Source of the DNA: Chthonomonas calidirosea
GTDB taxonomy: Bacteria; Armatimonadota; Fimbriimonadia; Fimbriimonadales; Fimbriimonadaceae
NCBI GenBank assembly: GCA_945882415.1
Contig: CAMCWC010000008.1
Location: forward strand, 106,959 to 170,958
Length of the DNA stretch: 64,000 bases
Direction: 5' to 3'
Position numbers and translations under genes: made by a program. A model generated the notes under the pieces. The model did no database searches. It saw only the letters and a program-made list of their open reading frames with translations, and was not told the DNA's origin. This document shows, piece after piece, positions 1 to 8,506 of this stretch. The first letter of the stretch is position 1. Each line of letters starts with the position of its first letter.

Positions 1-2214
1 ATCGACGTCACCGGCAAGACCCGCCCCGAGCGCGATCTTGGAGCCTTCATCGACCTCTGCAAGAAGCACGATTTGTGGTTCATTGCCCGGCCCGGCCCGT
101 TCATCATGGCGGAGGTCAAGAACGAAGGCATCCCCCACTGGGTTTATGAAGCCTGTCCTGATGCCGTGCCAGAAATTTGGGATGGGAAGCCAGCGAAAAG
201 CAAAGTCGTTCGCTATAACGATCCCGATTTTCTACGGTACGTCGAGCGCTGGTACTCGGAGGTTCTAAAACCCGTTGCCGCGAGATTGGAAACAAAGGGA
301 GGCAACGTAATAGCGGTGCAGCTCGACAACGAAATCGGGATGCTTCAGTGCTGGTCAGAAGATCCCGATCTGAGCGAAGCGACGCTTTGTGAATTCGCTG
401 AGTACGTTCAGTCCAAGTACTCGGCTCCCGAGCTTGCGAAGCGATACGGATTCGACATGGGCGACCCTGCTCTCCGAATCCGCACCTTGCGAAGCGGACA
501 AGGCCCAAGCGCGCTCGCTTTCCACTCGGACTACACCTGGTTCGCCCGGACCTTGTTCACCAGGTTCGTCTCGTCACTCCGAACGTTTTCCGAGAAAGCC
601 GATGTCTATGGAGTCCCCTTCATTGTCAACATTCACGGCAGCGGCGGCGGGAGAGCCACAACGTTCCCGATCGGAATTGCGCAAACCTACGAAAGCTACA
701 CGCAGGCGGCCGGGTATTGGGGATCGTCCGATCACTACCTTGGTGAACTGACCCGTGATAACGCTGGCGACCTCTACATGCTGAACGCCTTCATGGCGGC
801 AGTTAACCGACCCGAGCAACCGCTGTCTTCGGTTGAGTTTGAGGCCGGTACGGGCGACTATGGCGAGATTGGCGGAATCCGCTATTCGAACAAAGCCACC
901 GATTTCAAAGCTCGTCTCAGCGTTATTCAAGGCAATCGGATGCTCAATCACTATCTCATCGCCGGAGGGCGAAATCCGATGCTGGATAAGCCGCTGAACG
1001 ATGGAAATGGCCGCGTCGGAACAACCGGCGAAAGGCACGGATTTGCTGCCCCCATTGGCCCAGAAGGGCAGTTAGACCCGGTCTACTTTGGATTGAAGGA
1101 CACCAATGAGACGCTGCTAGCGGTTGAGCCTTGGCTCTCCGAGGCTCGCCAAGAATTGGACGGAGTTTCCTTGGGATTCATCCCGGATTATTACTCCACG
1201 GACCTCAAGCCAGTCGGCCCGATGCGTGATCTTGCGGGCAAGCTCGAAGCGGCGCGTGGCTGGCAAGAACGGCTTGTTAGGGCGCTTCTCGATCAGAGTG
1301 TCAGCTTCGATGCCATCAACTTGCAGGCAGAAGGGGACATCAAAACGCCGGTATTGGTCCTTGCCACCTCGGTTTGTATGGCACCGGTCATTGCCCGGAA
1401 GCTCCAGAAGTACGTGCAAAATGGCGGCACTCTCGTGCTCTTTGGCCCGGTGCCTACGGAAGACCTGGAGGGGAACGCGTTGCCTCTATGGACGGACGCT
1501 TTGGGGCTGACGCTGCATCCGGGGCTAAGGGCCTCGCACGAATCGTTCCCGTCTATTCAGGGCATTGGTTTTGCATTCTTCGAACCTGAGACGCGAATTT
1601 GGGAAGGGACGCCGTTCACCGCAAAATCGGGTTCAACCTTCCTTAAGGTCGTCCAATCTGACCATTCCGGCGGCGCGATCATCCCGTATGGTTCGGGCAA
1701 AGTGTGCCTCCTTACCGTTCAACCTCCGCAGCATCGCCGACTCTGGAAGGCGTTGTTTGATGAGCTCGGAATTCGAGCGGGAGTCACGCACGATTCTGCG
1801 AACGGGGGCGTTTTGCTCCAGCGAGTCCGCCACCATCAAGCGCGATTTGTCAGCCTCATCAATCTGGACACCGATCCCAAGGACCTCACGATCAAAGATG
1901 GAGGGCAAGTTCTCTTTGGCGGAAAGGTTCACTTGCCCGCGAGAACGGCAAAGCTTCTGCCGATGAGCTTGCCGATTGGTAGCTTCCTTCTCAGCCACGC
2001 AACCGCTGAGATTGTTGCTGCCGACTCAGCATCGGTTTCGTTCCGTCGCGGACCAACGAAGGAAATCGTAATCCTTCGCGGGAAGCCAAAACTTGCGGGA
2101 ACTGGTGCGAAACTGCAGCTGATTCAGGGCGACGAGTATCGGCTCGAGATTGACCCAGGGATCGGTAAAGTCGAAGTCCGAGCGGCCAGTCCAACAACTG
2201 AAAGAAGTATCTAA
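1..2214 (+). CDS. GH35-like beta-galactosidase, 5' truncated
   Basis: The frame is open from base 1 to the TAA at 2212-2214, so the gene begins upstream of the window; 737 residues are visible. The segment IARPGPFIMAEVKNEGIP near the left end is typical of GH35-type TIM-barrel galactosidases. QLDNEIG places the likely acid/base Glu at bases 331-333, and the later stretch VEFEAGTGD probably holds the nucleophile. The C-terminal half looks like the beta-rich accessory domains of large GH35/GH42 clan-A enzymes. The family removes terminal beta-galactose from oligo- and polysaccharides. Whether this protein is secreted cannot be judged because the N-terminus is missing. The family call is firm; the exact substrate is not. 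Confidence 0.85.
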   Translation: MDVTGKTRPERDLGAFIDLCKKHDLWFIARPGPFIMAEVKNEGIPHWVYEACPDAVPEIWDGKPAKSKVVRYNDPDFLRYVERWYSEVLKPVAARLETKGGNVIAVQLDNEIGMLQCWSEDPDLSEATLCEFAEYVQSKYSAPELAKRYGFDMGDPALRIRTLRSGQGPSALAFHSDYTWFARTLFTRFVSSLRTFSEKADVYGVPFIVNIHGSGGGRATTFPIGIAQTYESYTQAAGYWGSSDHYLGELTRDNAGDLYMLNAFMAAVNRPEQPLSSVEFEAGTGDYGEIGGIRYSNKATDFKARLSVIQGNRMLNHYLIAGGRNPMLDKPLNDGNGRVGTTGERHGFAAPIGPEGQLDPVYFGLKDTNETLLAVEPWLSEARQELDGVSLGFIPDYYSTDLKPVGPMRDLAGKLEAARGWQERLVRALLDQSVSFDAINLQAEGDIKTPVLVLATSVCMAPVIARKLQKYVQNGGTLVLFGPVPTEDLEGNALPLWTDALGLTLHPGLRASHESFPSIQGIGFAFFEPETRIWEGTPFTAKSGSTFLKVVQSDHSGGAIIPYGSGKVCLLTVQPPQHRRLWKALFDELGIRAGVTHDSANGGVLLQRVRHHQARFVSLINLDTDPKDLTIKDGGQVLFGGKVHLPARTAKLLPMSLPIGSFLLSHATAEIVAADSASVSFRRGPTKEIVILRGKPKLAGTGAKLQLIQGDEYRLEIDPGIGKVEVRAASPTTERSI

Positions 2215-2234
2215 CTTTCCACGATGGAATAGCT

Positions 2235-2260
2235 GGCTGCCGAGGAAACCTTCGGCAGCC
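2235..2260. terminator. Bidirectional hairpin between convergent genes
   Basis: GGCTGCCGA (2235-2243) and TCGGCAGCC (2252-2260) pair perfectly, and AGG/CTT can extend the stem inward. It sits between the stop of the galactosidase gene and the stop of the convergent prepilin-like gene. No T-run follows on either strand, so its terminator role is inferred from position and stem strength. Confidence 0.55.
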
Positions 2261-2271
2261 GAAATTGACGA

Positions 2272-3012
2272 CTACGGACCGATGGTTGGGCCGCCAACAC
2301 AGTACGTGCCGGCTCGACCTTCAAAGAAGAGCGGGTCGCCAGGGCGCGGACCTTCGGGATGGATGCCCAAGGTTGTTAGGATGTAGCTTGCATTGTGGAA
2401 CTTCGCGTGGCCATCGCCGTATCCAACGGTCGAGCCGCCCTCATTTTGCTTGGTGCCAGAAGCGCTGCCGTGTCGGCTTCGCTGATCAGCGCAAGGAACA
2501 TTGTCAGGGCTGGTGTTAGACGAGTTTGCAAACGCGATTCGTGATCTTCGGTTTGGTCGAGCGTAGAAGTCGCCGAGGCTGCCGTCGGCCATGAATGCGG
2601 TTCCGGCTGGATCAACGTAAGACGTCGCGGAAAAGTTTGGGTCTGGGATTGCCGTTACGATGTGGGTGTTGGTTGCGTAACCGTAGTAGGTCAACAAAGG
2701 ATTTCGATTGGCGGGAGCTTTGTAGTCTGGGCACTGAACGATCTGCTTGTTCTTAACATAGGGCTGAATCAAATCCACCCAGTGTTCTGTACCAGAAGTG
2801 TTGGTGCCGACCAAACGCTGCATGTAGTAGTCCTCGTAGTCATTGGTGTAAAGAATGACGCCTAGACTTAGTTGCTTGACGCTGCTGATGCATGTCGTTT
2901 TCTTCGCCGCTGCCTTGGCCTGCGCAAAGACGGGGAACAGAATTGCAGCCAAAATGGCAATAATTGCGATTACGACGAGGAGCTCAATTAGGGTGAAACC
3001 GGATCTCTTCAT
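2272..3012 (-). CDS. Prepilin-type N-terminal cleavage/methylation protein (DUF1559-like)
   Basis: This 246-residue protein opens with MKRSGFTLIELLVVIAIIAI, the type IV prepilin / type II pseudopilin signal: a short basic leader, the G/F cleavage point, Glu at +5 and a hydrophobic helix. The helix is followed by LFPVFAQAKAAAKK and a Cys, an arrangement seen in large paralogous families of Armatimonadota and Planctomycetota. The C-terminal GYGDGHAKFH resembles the H-X9-DG region of DUF1559 proteins. It is expected to be processed by prepilin peptidase and to sit in the envelope. The isolated single gene suggests a surface or pseudopilus-like role rather than a full secretion operon. GGAGGA lies about 19 bases before the ATG, farther than usual. 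Confidence 0.9.
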   Translation of the reverse strand: MKRSGFTLIELLVVIAIIAILAAILFPVFAQAKAAAKKTTCISSVKQLSLGVILYTNDYEDYYMQRLVGTNTSGTEHWVDLIQPYVKNKQIVQCPDYKAPANRNPLLTYYGYATNTHIVTAIPDPNFSATSYVDPAGTAFMADGSLGDFYARPNRRSRIAFANSSNTSPDNVPCADQRSRHGSASGTKQNEGGSTVGYGDGHAKFHNASYILTTLGIHPEGPRPGDPLFFEGRAGTYCVGGPTIGP

Positions 3013-3214
3013 GAGTGAATTTCCAGAGTTTCCTCCGGAGATTGCTAATCTACTTGTTCACTCTTTAAGAGATAGTTAAGGTCGGCAATAAATAAACTCT
3101 TCACGGAAGCTGCTGCATTTATCCATTGGCGCAGATGTGTTTGTCTTAACAATTCTAGCCCCTCGATTAAACCGTTGACGGGTTCTTTGTTCGTCTTTTG
3201 GGGATGAGCAAAGA

Positions 3215-3238
3215 GGGCAAGGCTGGATTGCCTTGCCC
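3215..3238 (-). terminator. Intrinsic terminator after the NTF2-like gene
   Basis: GGGCAAGGC (3215-3223) and GCCTTGCCC (3230-3238) form a perfect 9-bp stem with a 6-base loop. Read on the minus strand the stem is followed by TCTTTGC. It lies 22 bases past the stop at 3261. The rest of the 3013-3260 gap is the upstream region of the prepilin-like gene; I see no other gene in it. Confidence 0.65.
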
Positions 3239-3260
3239 GCTTTGACTCTACAAGCGACGC

Positions 3261-3770
3261 TTACTGTCCGCCCATCTGGCTCGGGTCCATTTTCTTGCCA
3301 TCCATGATCATCTCGGACGATTTCCAATCCATGATGGCGAGCTTCCACTTTCCGTCTTTCTTAACGTAGGTTTCGACGGTCTTGCCAGACATGGTCAGTT
3401 TGTGCATCTTCTTATCTGGCCCGGTCATGGTGCCAGACATCGATCGCGTCATTTCGGCGGTCGCTTTGTCCCCTTTCTCGTTTAGCTTGATCAGTTTGCT
3501 CACGACGTCGGTGATTTTCTGGAGCGACCCGGTTCCTTGCTTCATCCCGGCCAGCATCTGATCAAAATTCATCGTGCGGCCAGCTTCGATGTACTTAAAG
3601 TCTGCCGTGATGTACGGCTGCATGGACTTTTTGAATGCGGCCATGTCTTTCGCCATGAGCGCCTTTTTGCTCGCCGCATCGTTCTTGAGAATCATTGACT
3701 TCAGTGACTCGGCGTGGGTGGTCGATCCGAGAACGAGAAGCAGAGCGGCGCAAATTGGGAGTCGATTCAT
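3261..3770 (-). CDS. Secreted NTF2-like / SnoaL-like small protein
   Basis: Starting at the ATG at 3770 the product has 169 residues: a signal peptide ending near THAES, an alpha-helical stretch with many Lys and Met, then a beta-sheet region containing YIEAGRTMNFDQML and KDGKWKLAIMDWKSSEM. The 'K-DGKWK-I-D' strand pattern with the preceding helices resembles the NTF2-like/SnoaL fold. No catalytic residues can be assigned. The ORF also offers an ATG at 3779, but TAAAGT ends exactly 9 bases before the ATG at 3770, matching the leaderless spacing seen at other genes here, so I prefer 3770. A good terminator follows the stop. The fold is a tentative call. Confidence 0.6.
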   Translation of the reverse strand: MNRLPICAALLLVLGSTTHAESLKSMILKNDAASKKALMAKDMAAFKKSMQPYITADFKYIEAGRTMNFDQMLAGMKQGTGSLQKITDVVSKLIKLNEKGDKATAEMTRSMSGTMTGPDKKMHKLTMSGKTVETYVKKDGKWKLAIMDWKSSEMIMDGKKMDPSQMGGQ

Positions 3771-3779
3771 GACGCACAT

Positions 3780-3785
3780 ACTTTA
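3780..3785 (-). promoter_or_regulatory. -10-like TAAAGT, 9 bases before the start at 3770
   Basis: TAAAGT on the minus strand lies 9 bases before the ATG and no Shine-Dalgarno sequence is present, which is consistent with a leaderless transcript. Confidence 0.4.
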
Positions 3786-3842
3786 GCCGTTCGCAACGTC
3801 ATCTGCAATCCGTCTCGTACTTTTGGCGGATGCCCAACGTGA

Positions 3843-3848
3843 TAAATT
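3843..3848 (+). promoter_or_regulatory. -10-like TAAATT, 6 bases before the GH9 start
   Basis: TAAATT is followed by six bases and the ATG at 3855; there is no ribosome binding site. A weak -35 candidate, TTTTGG, lies 16 bases upstream at 3821-3826. Confidence 0.4.
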
Positions 3849-3854
3849 GTAGGC

Positions 3855-5711
3855 ATGCCATTTTTCGGCGCGATGTTGCTCCTTCTCGGCCAGGGGGCTG
3901 AAGCCCCGCCTTACTCGGTTGCCCAAATGTCGGGCATCACGGTCAAGGGGCTGCCGCCCATAACCAGCCGAATTCACGTCGATCAGTTCGGCTATTTGCC
4001 CAGCGAAACAAAAACCGCCGTTCTCTCCGATCCTCAAGTTGGCTTTAATGCGGAAGCGGTCTACACCCCAGGAAAGAGTCTTCACGTCAAATCTCTTGCA
4101 GGCAAGACGGTTTTCACCGGCTCCGTAGTGATCTGGAATGGCGGCAAGACCCACCAAGACTCGGGCGACCGCGGCTGGTGGTTTGACTTTTCAAAGGTAA
4201 CCACCCCTGGCGAATACTACGTTTACGACCCGGCTAACAAAGTTCGAAGTGCGGTCTTCTCCATCAAGGCAACCGTGTTTGCGCCGGTGATGCGGGCTGC
4301 AATTCGCACTTTCTACTACCAGCGTCTGGGCGTCGATATCAAAACCCCGTACGCCGAGCAGCCCTGGACCGAGAAGGCGGCCCTCACGCAAGACTCGCGC
4401 GCCCGGAACGTTCTTGCCAAGGATGACGCCAGCCAAGAGCGAGACCTCAGCGGCGGCTGGATGGATGCCGGAGACACAAACAAGTACCCGCCGTTTAACG
4501 CCGACGTGCTCCATCCGCTCCTATATGCCTACAAAGCCAACCCGAAGGCGTTTGGAGAAGGGAACGGCATTCCGGAGAGCAAGAACGGTCGCCCGGACAT
4601 TCTCGATGAAATCAAGGTCCAGCTTGATTGGCTCGTGAAGATGCAGTTCCCGGATGGCGCGGTGCCCGTGAAAATGGGCAACATCGACTACAACGGCAAG
4701 TGGCCCCTGAGCGAGGACAAGCGAACTCGGTACTACGGACCGAAGGATAGCGGAGCCGCCATCTACACCGCCGCTAACTTCGCCCACGCGGCCCGCGTCT
4801 ATCGAAACTTCCCGGCTTGGATGGGGTTTGCCGAGGACTTGAAGCGGCGCGCGATCCTGTCTTACAACTGGTTCGAGAACAACCCACCGACCTTCAAATC
4901 GGACACCGGCGAGATCAAGAGCGGAATCGCGAACAAGTCCGCCGAAGACCAAGATCGGTACCACTGCTTCACCGCAATCCACCTGTTTGAGCTTACAGGC
5001 GACGAGAAATACCACCGAGTCATCAAAGCGCTGGCGGGGAAAACACGCCAACTCTCAGAGCCAACTTGGAGTCCATACGACGCGGGGGCCGGTGAGGCAT
5101 TGGCTGAATACACGACGTTCAAAAAGGCTGATCCGGCGCTTGTAGCAAAGATCAAAGCGCAACTGAAGCGTTCCGCCGCTAGTACAGCCTGGGCACCGGC
5201 GCCCTCGGCCGATCTTTATCGAGCTTGGATGGTTCCGACCAGCTATCACTGGGGCAGCAACTTTGTGCGCGCGAGCTACGGACTCAGCAGCATGGTTGCC
5301 GCAAAGTACGGTGGACTTGATGCCGCGACGAAGGCACGCCTGAAGGTCCGTGCGGCCGATATGCTGCATTCGTTCCATGGAACGAACCCGCTAAACATCG
5401 TTTACCTCTCCAACATGGGCAAGCTCGGGGCGGAGAACTCGATCCGCAGCATCTATCACGAGCGTTACAACGTGAACACCCCGTTCGCCTACGATCCGCC
5501 GCCAGGATATATCGTAGGCGGCCCGAACCAGAGCTACTCCGGCAAAGCCGCCGAAGGCGCACCGTCGGTCGAATGGATTAAGACCCAGCCTCGCGCGAAG
5601 GCCTACGCCGACTTCAACCGCGTTTGGCCGGAAAGCAGTTGGGAGCTCAGCGAGAACGCGATCTACTATCAGTCGATGTACGTTCGCCTCATCGCTGAAT
5701 TTGCTCGCTAA
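3855..5711 (+). CDS. Secreted GH9 endoglucanase with N-terminal Ig-like domain
   Basis: The 618-residue protein has a short hydrophobic leader (MLLLLGQG region), then an Ig-like CelD_N domain beginning IHVDQFGYLP (about residues 40-135), followed by the GH9 (alpha/alpha)6 barrel. WMDAGDTNKY gives the catalytic-base aspartates D204 and D207. The C-terminal SSWELSENAIYYQ carries the expected acid Glu near residue 600. GH9 enzymes are inverting endo- or processive glucanases acting on cellulose, mixed-linkage glucan or xyloglucan. There is no carbohydrate-binding module or dockerin. The gene stands alone, with an apparent leaderless promoter before it and a hairpin region after it. The substrate within GH9 cannot be read from the sequence. 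Confidence 0.9.
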   Translation: MPFFGAMLLLLGQGAEAPPYSVAQMSGITVKGLPPITSRIHVDQFGYLPSETKTAVLSDPQVGFNAEAVYTPGKSLHVKSLAGKTVFTGSVVIWNGGKTHQDSGDRGWWFDFSKVTTPGEYYVYDPANKVRSAVFSIKATVFAPVMRAAIRTFYYQRLGVDIKTPYAEQPWTEKAALTQDSRARNVLAKDDASQERDLSGGWMDAGDTNKYPPFNADVLHPLLYAYKANPKAFGEGNGIPESKNGRPDILDEIKVQLDWLVKMQFPDGAVPVKMGNIDYNGKWPLSEDKRTRYYGPKDSGAAIYTAANFAHAARVYRNFPAWMGFAEDLKRRAILSYNWFENNPPTFKSDTGEIKSGIANKSAEDQDRYHCFTAIHLFELTGDEKYHRVIKALAGKTRQLSEPTWSPYDAGAGEALAEYTTFKKADPALVAKIKAQLKRSAASTAWAPAPSADLYRAWMVPTSYHWGSNFVRASYGLSSMVAAKYGGLDAATKARLKVRAADMLHSFHGTNPLNIVYLSNMGKLGAENSIRSIYHERYNVNTPFAYDPPPGYIVGGPNQSYSGKAAEGAPSVEWIKTQPRAKAYADFNRVWPESSWELSENAIYYQSMYVRLIAEFAR

Positions 5712-5720
5712 GCCGGGCAG

Positions 5721-5760
5721 AAGGTCCGTCATCGATTGTTAAGATTCGATTTCGGACCTT
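5721..5760 (+). other. Nested inverted repeat between the GH9 and propeller genes
   Basis: AAGGTCCG (5721-5728) pairs with CGGACCTT (5753-5760). Inside, ATCGA (5731-5735) pairs with TCGAT (5746-5750), leaving a symmetric 2-base internal loop. It lies 9 bases after the GH9 stop, has no U-tract, and may be a terminator or 3' stabiliser. Confidence 0.45.
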
Positions 5761-5816
5761 TAAAAAACTCCATATTCTTGATGAAACCGAGGCAGTTATG
5801 GAGTAAGTTTCTTGGT

Positions 5817-8438
5817 ATGAGGTGGCTGGCCGCTCTCCTGACCCTACTCCCCGCATCAATGGCGCTTGCCCAGGTGCGATCCCTGGAGCCGATTGCACCG
5901 GGACTGCCGTTCACGGGCCCGGACGCGCCGGCCTCTGATGGAGTCTTGAGTGCTGACGGCAAGGTTTTCGCGTTCAAGTCGTACGCATCGAATTTGACCG
6001 CTGATCTCAAGCCGAGCTTCTTTTCGCTCTACGTTCAAACCTTGACGGACGGGAAAATCCATCGCGTACCGACGACAAGCGATTCCGGTTTTGGCCCATT
6101 TCTCTTGAGCCCAGACGGACGACGATTGGCGTTCTCCGACTCAACCACTGCATTTTTGTATGATCGGACAACGAATGTCGTTCGACCGGTCGGATTCCTT
6201 CCAGACGGCAAAAAAGTGAAAGGGGACGTCGTTGGGATGAACCGTGATGCCTCAAAACTGCTGCTTCACCTGAACAATGGCAAGCGGTATGACTACGGCT
6301 ATTTCCTTCGAGATGTGTCAGCGGGAACTACTACCCGCGTGCAGACCAATTCGGCCGGTGAAGGGATTAAGAGCTTTCTTGAGGCCAAACTGACGCAGGA
6401 CGGACATGCGGTCTTTTTCCGGTCAAATGATGCTCGTCTGCCTAAGGGGCTTGGTGAATACAGCATATACAAAAAGTCGTTACAGACCGGTGAAGTCACA
6501 CTGATAGAGGATAGTGGTGATCTGCTGGTCGACATCGATGCAATGGGCGAGAAACTCCTTCTGACAAAGGACCCCTATTTTAAGTCGGGATACTCTGTTT
6601 ACGACACTAAAGTAAAGAAAAAACATCGATTACCTGATACTTTTTCAAAATTAAAGCTCTCGGCTGATGGCTCCTGGGTTCTTGGGACTTTTCCAGGAGA
6701 ATGGTATTACTACGCGGGGCCGATTGTAGCCTATCGCATTGCTGATGGAACCTGGAAAAAGGTGCGTGATCGCAGCGCTCAAGTGCACCAAGTGACCAGC
6801 CTTTCTCGAAACGCCAGTCGAATCGTTTATGCGGAGTCGATTCATTCGCCTACTCCAACGGTTTCAGTTTGCGATCTTGATGGAGTTGAAGTGCCGAACG
6901 TGGACGCTAACCTACCTGGAGCAGCAAACAGTCATCTCACGTCAATTTCCATTTCCGCGAATGGGTCGCGTATCGCTACGGTCACGAGCGCCACAAATTT
7001 GGCTTCGAAAGTCGTTCCTGGTACCCCCCAGGTTTACGTGCGCAATGTGCCCGAAAAGACATCCACCTTGGAGAGCATAGGTGGAGACGGCGAACCTGTA
7101 CGCGGAACCGTTGAGATGGTCAACATCTCGTCTAATGGGCGTTACCTTGCTTATAGTGTAAAGAGGTCCTACTTCGCGACTGATTTTTCGCTTGTTGTCC
7201 GCGACCTTCAAACAAGAAAGAACGTCGGGTCGAAGAGTTATCCTGGCAGAGCTCAACACATCCGTGTTGCGAATGACGGTCGCGTCGTGATTGTCTCAGA
7301 CTATGTTGCGAGCGTTGCAAGGCAGTTTAATCCGTTCACTGGTCTCGATGTCGATATCAAGAGCCAAATTCCGGCCGGAAGTACCCTAGGCAATTCCTTT
7401 TATGGCATCTGGAGTACCGCGGACGGAAACGAAGTTTTTCTACCGGTTACTGACACGACCAACAACACGCGTTCTGTCCTTAGAGTATCAATGAATAGTT
7501 TGACTATCGATGCGATTCCTTTGGCGCGCAACGATGAAGTCGTGAACATTTCTGAAGATGGCAAGTACGCGTTACTTTTGAGCGTTACAACGATAGGCGT
7601 GTCGCAGCTTACGCGCATCGAAAAGAAGCTGAATCTGCGAACTCGGGAGATCACGAGCCTGCCGGTACCTATCGAGTGGGGATATTTATCCATCTCAAGA
7701 AATGGTCGGTACGCCAACAAAGGGGACCTTGTTTTTGATATTGACAATGCGGCTGGCTGGAGATTAAGCAACGAGGAAGCTAATTCCGTCGGTATCACGA
7801 ACGGCGCCGATCCCGTTGTCTATGCCTCGATGAACCTGGGTGGATTGCCGATTAGCCACTTGAGCCAGCCATACTTGGTGCGAGTTGGGCTTCCCGATCA
7901 ATCTCCGGATACCTACATCTACCCAAGCACAACCCTAGTGAAGTCGGAAATTGATCTAAACTTGCGCGGTCAAAGTTTCCAAGAGCTCCCTCAGAACCTG
8001 AAATTCCAGGTCCGGATCGGTTCAGGTCCATGGTCAACCCCGGGTCCTGCTCAACAAACCCACACCTTGCCAAACAATGGCGTTCACCAGATTTCCGTGC
8101 GGAGCGTAGACTCGGCTGGCCGAGTTGATCCCTCGCCGGCTACCCTTTGGGTCACCAGTGACACGAGCGCACCGGAAGTATCCGGTGCCGCTAGAATCTC
8201 CAGAACGACCGCTAAGATTTCTGGGTCTGCCTCGGAGTCCGTGCGATGGCGAGTCCGCATCCGCCTTGCTGATAATGGTGAAACCGTTTATGAGCAGGGT
8301 GAAGATGCTCCGTTCACCTCGTTTGAAACCATCGTTAGTGGTCTTGTCCCGAACACGAGTTACGCGTACGAACTTATAGCCACTGACCGAGTCGGGCTTG
8401 CGACCACGTTTGCTGGCACGTTTGTTACTGGCGTTTAG
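5817..8438 (+). CDS. Secreted TolB/WD40-like beta-propeller protein with C-terminal Fn3-like region
   Basis: With the start at 5817 the product has 873 residues and begins MRWLAALLTLLPASMALAQ, a clear signal peptide. Repeated blades with 'LSPDGRRLAFS', 'SADGSWVLG', 'SANGSRIATV' and 'SNGRYLAYS' phrases mark PD40/TolB-type propeller repeats over roughly residues 40-640. The C-terminal 200 residues hold 'SVDSAGRVDPSP' and 'GLVPNTSYAYELIATDRVG', typical of Ig/fibronectin III-like modules. Longer starts exist at TTG 5736 (inside the hairpin loop) and ATG 5781. I choose 5817 because TAAGTT ends 7 bases before it. It probably acts outside the cytoplasmic membrane in binding or scaffolding; no enzyme motif is visible. 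A shorter relative lies at 48151-50229. Confidence 0.75.
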   Translation: MRWLAALLTLLPASMALAQVRSLEPIAPGLPFTGPDAPASDGVLSADGKVFAFKSYASNLTADLKPSFFSLYVQTLTDGKIHRVPTTSDSGFGPFLLSPDGRRLAFSDSTTAFLYDRTTNVVRPVGFLPDGKKVKGDVVGMNRDASKLLLHLNNGKRYDYGYFLRDVSAGTTTRVQTNSAGEGIKSFLEAKLTQDGHAVFFRSNDARLPKGLGEYSIYKKSLQTGEVTLIEDSGDLLVDIDAMGEKLLLTKDPYFKSGYSVYDTKVKKKHRLPDTFSKLKLSADGSWVLGTFPGEWYYYAGPIVAYRIADGTWKKVRDRSAQVHQVTSLSRNASRIVYAESIHSPTPTVSVCDLDGVEVPNVDANLPGAANSHLTSISISANGSRIATVTSATNLASKVVPGTPQVYVRNVPEKTSTLESIGGDGEPVRGTVEMVNISSNGRYLAYSVKRSYFATDFSLVVRDLQTRKNVGSKSYPGRAQHIRVANDGRVVIVSDYVASVARQFNPFTGLDVDIKSQIPAGSTLGNSFYGIWSTADGNEVFLPVTDTTNNTRSVLRVSMNSLTIDAIPLARNDEVVNISEDGKYALLLSVTTIGVSQLTRIEKKLNLRTREITSLPVPIEWGYLSISRNGRYANKGDLVFDIDNAAGWRLSNEEANSVGITNGADPVVYASMNLGGLPISHLSQPYLVRVGLPDQSPDTYIYPSTTLVKSEIDLNLRGQSFQELPQNLKFQVRIGSGPWSTPGPAQQTHTLPNNGVHQISVRSVDSAGRVDPSPATLWVTSDTSAPEVSGAARISRTTAKISGSASESVRWRVRIRLADNGETVYEQGEDAPFTSFETIVSGLVPNTSYAYELIATDRVGLATTFAGTFVTGV

Positions 8439-8506
8439 GTAGGTCTTAACCTGGCTCGGGTCTGCTTTCCGGGAAACGACTCCGGGAGGTAGAACGTCGG
8501 ATCGTC

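Noticed and set aside
2272..3012. Start of a type II secretion or pilus operon
   Set aside because: The neighbours are unrelated and no ATPase, platform or peptidase gene is present; the gene stands alone.
3894..3907. GGGGCT/AGCCCC inverted repeat just after the GH9 start as a regulatory hairpin
   Set aside because: Only six base pairs with a two-base loop, inside coding sequence of high GC; expected by chance.
5736..5816. TTG (5736) or ATG (5781) starts for the propeller protein
   Set aside because: The TTG lies in a hairpin loop; both give a longer leader before a good signal peptide, and the ATG at 5817 has the TANNNT spacing. The ATG at 5781 cannot be excluded.
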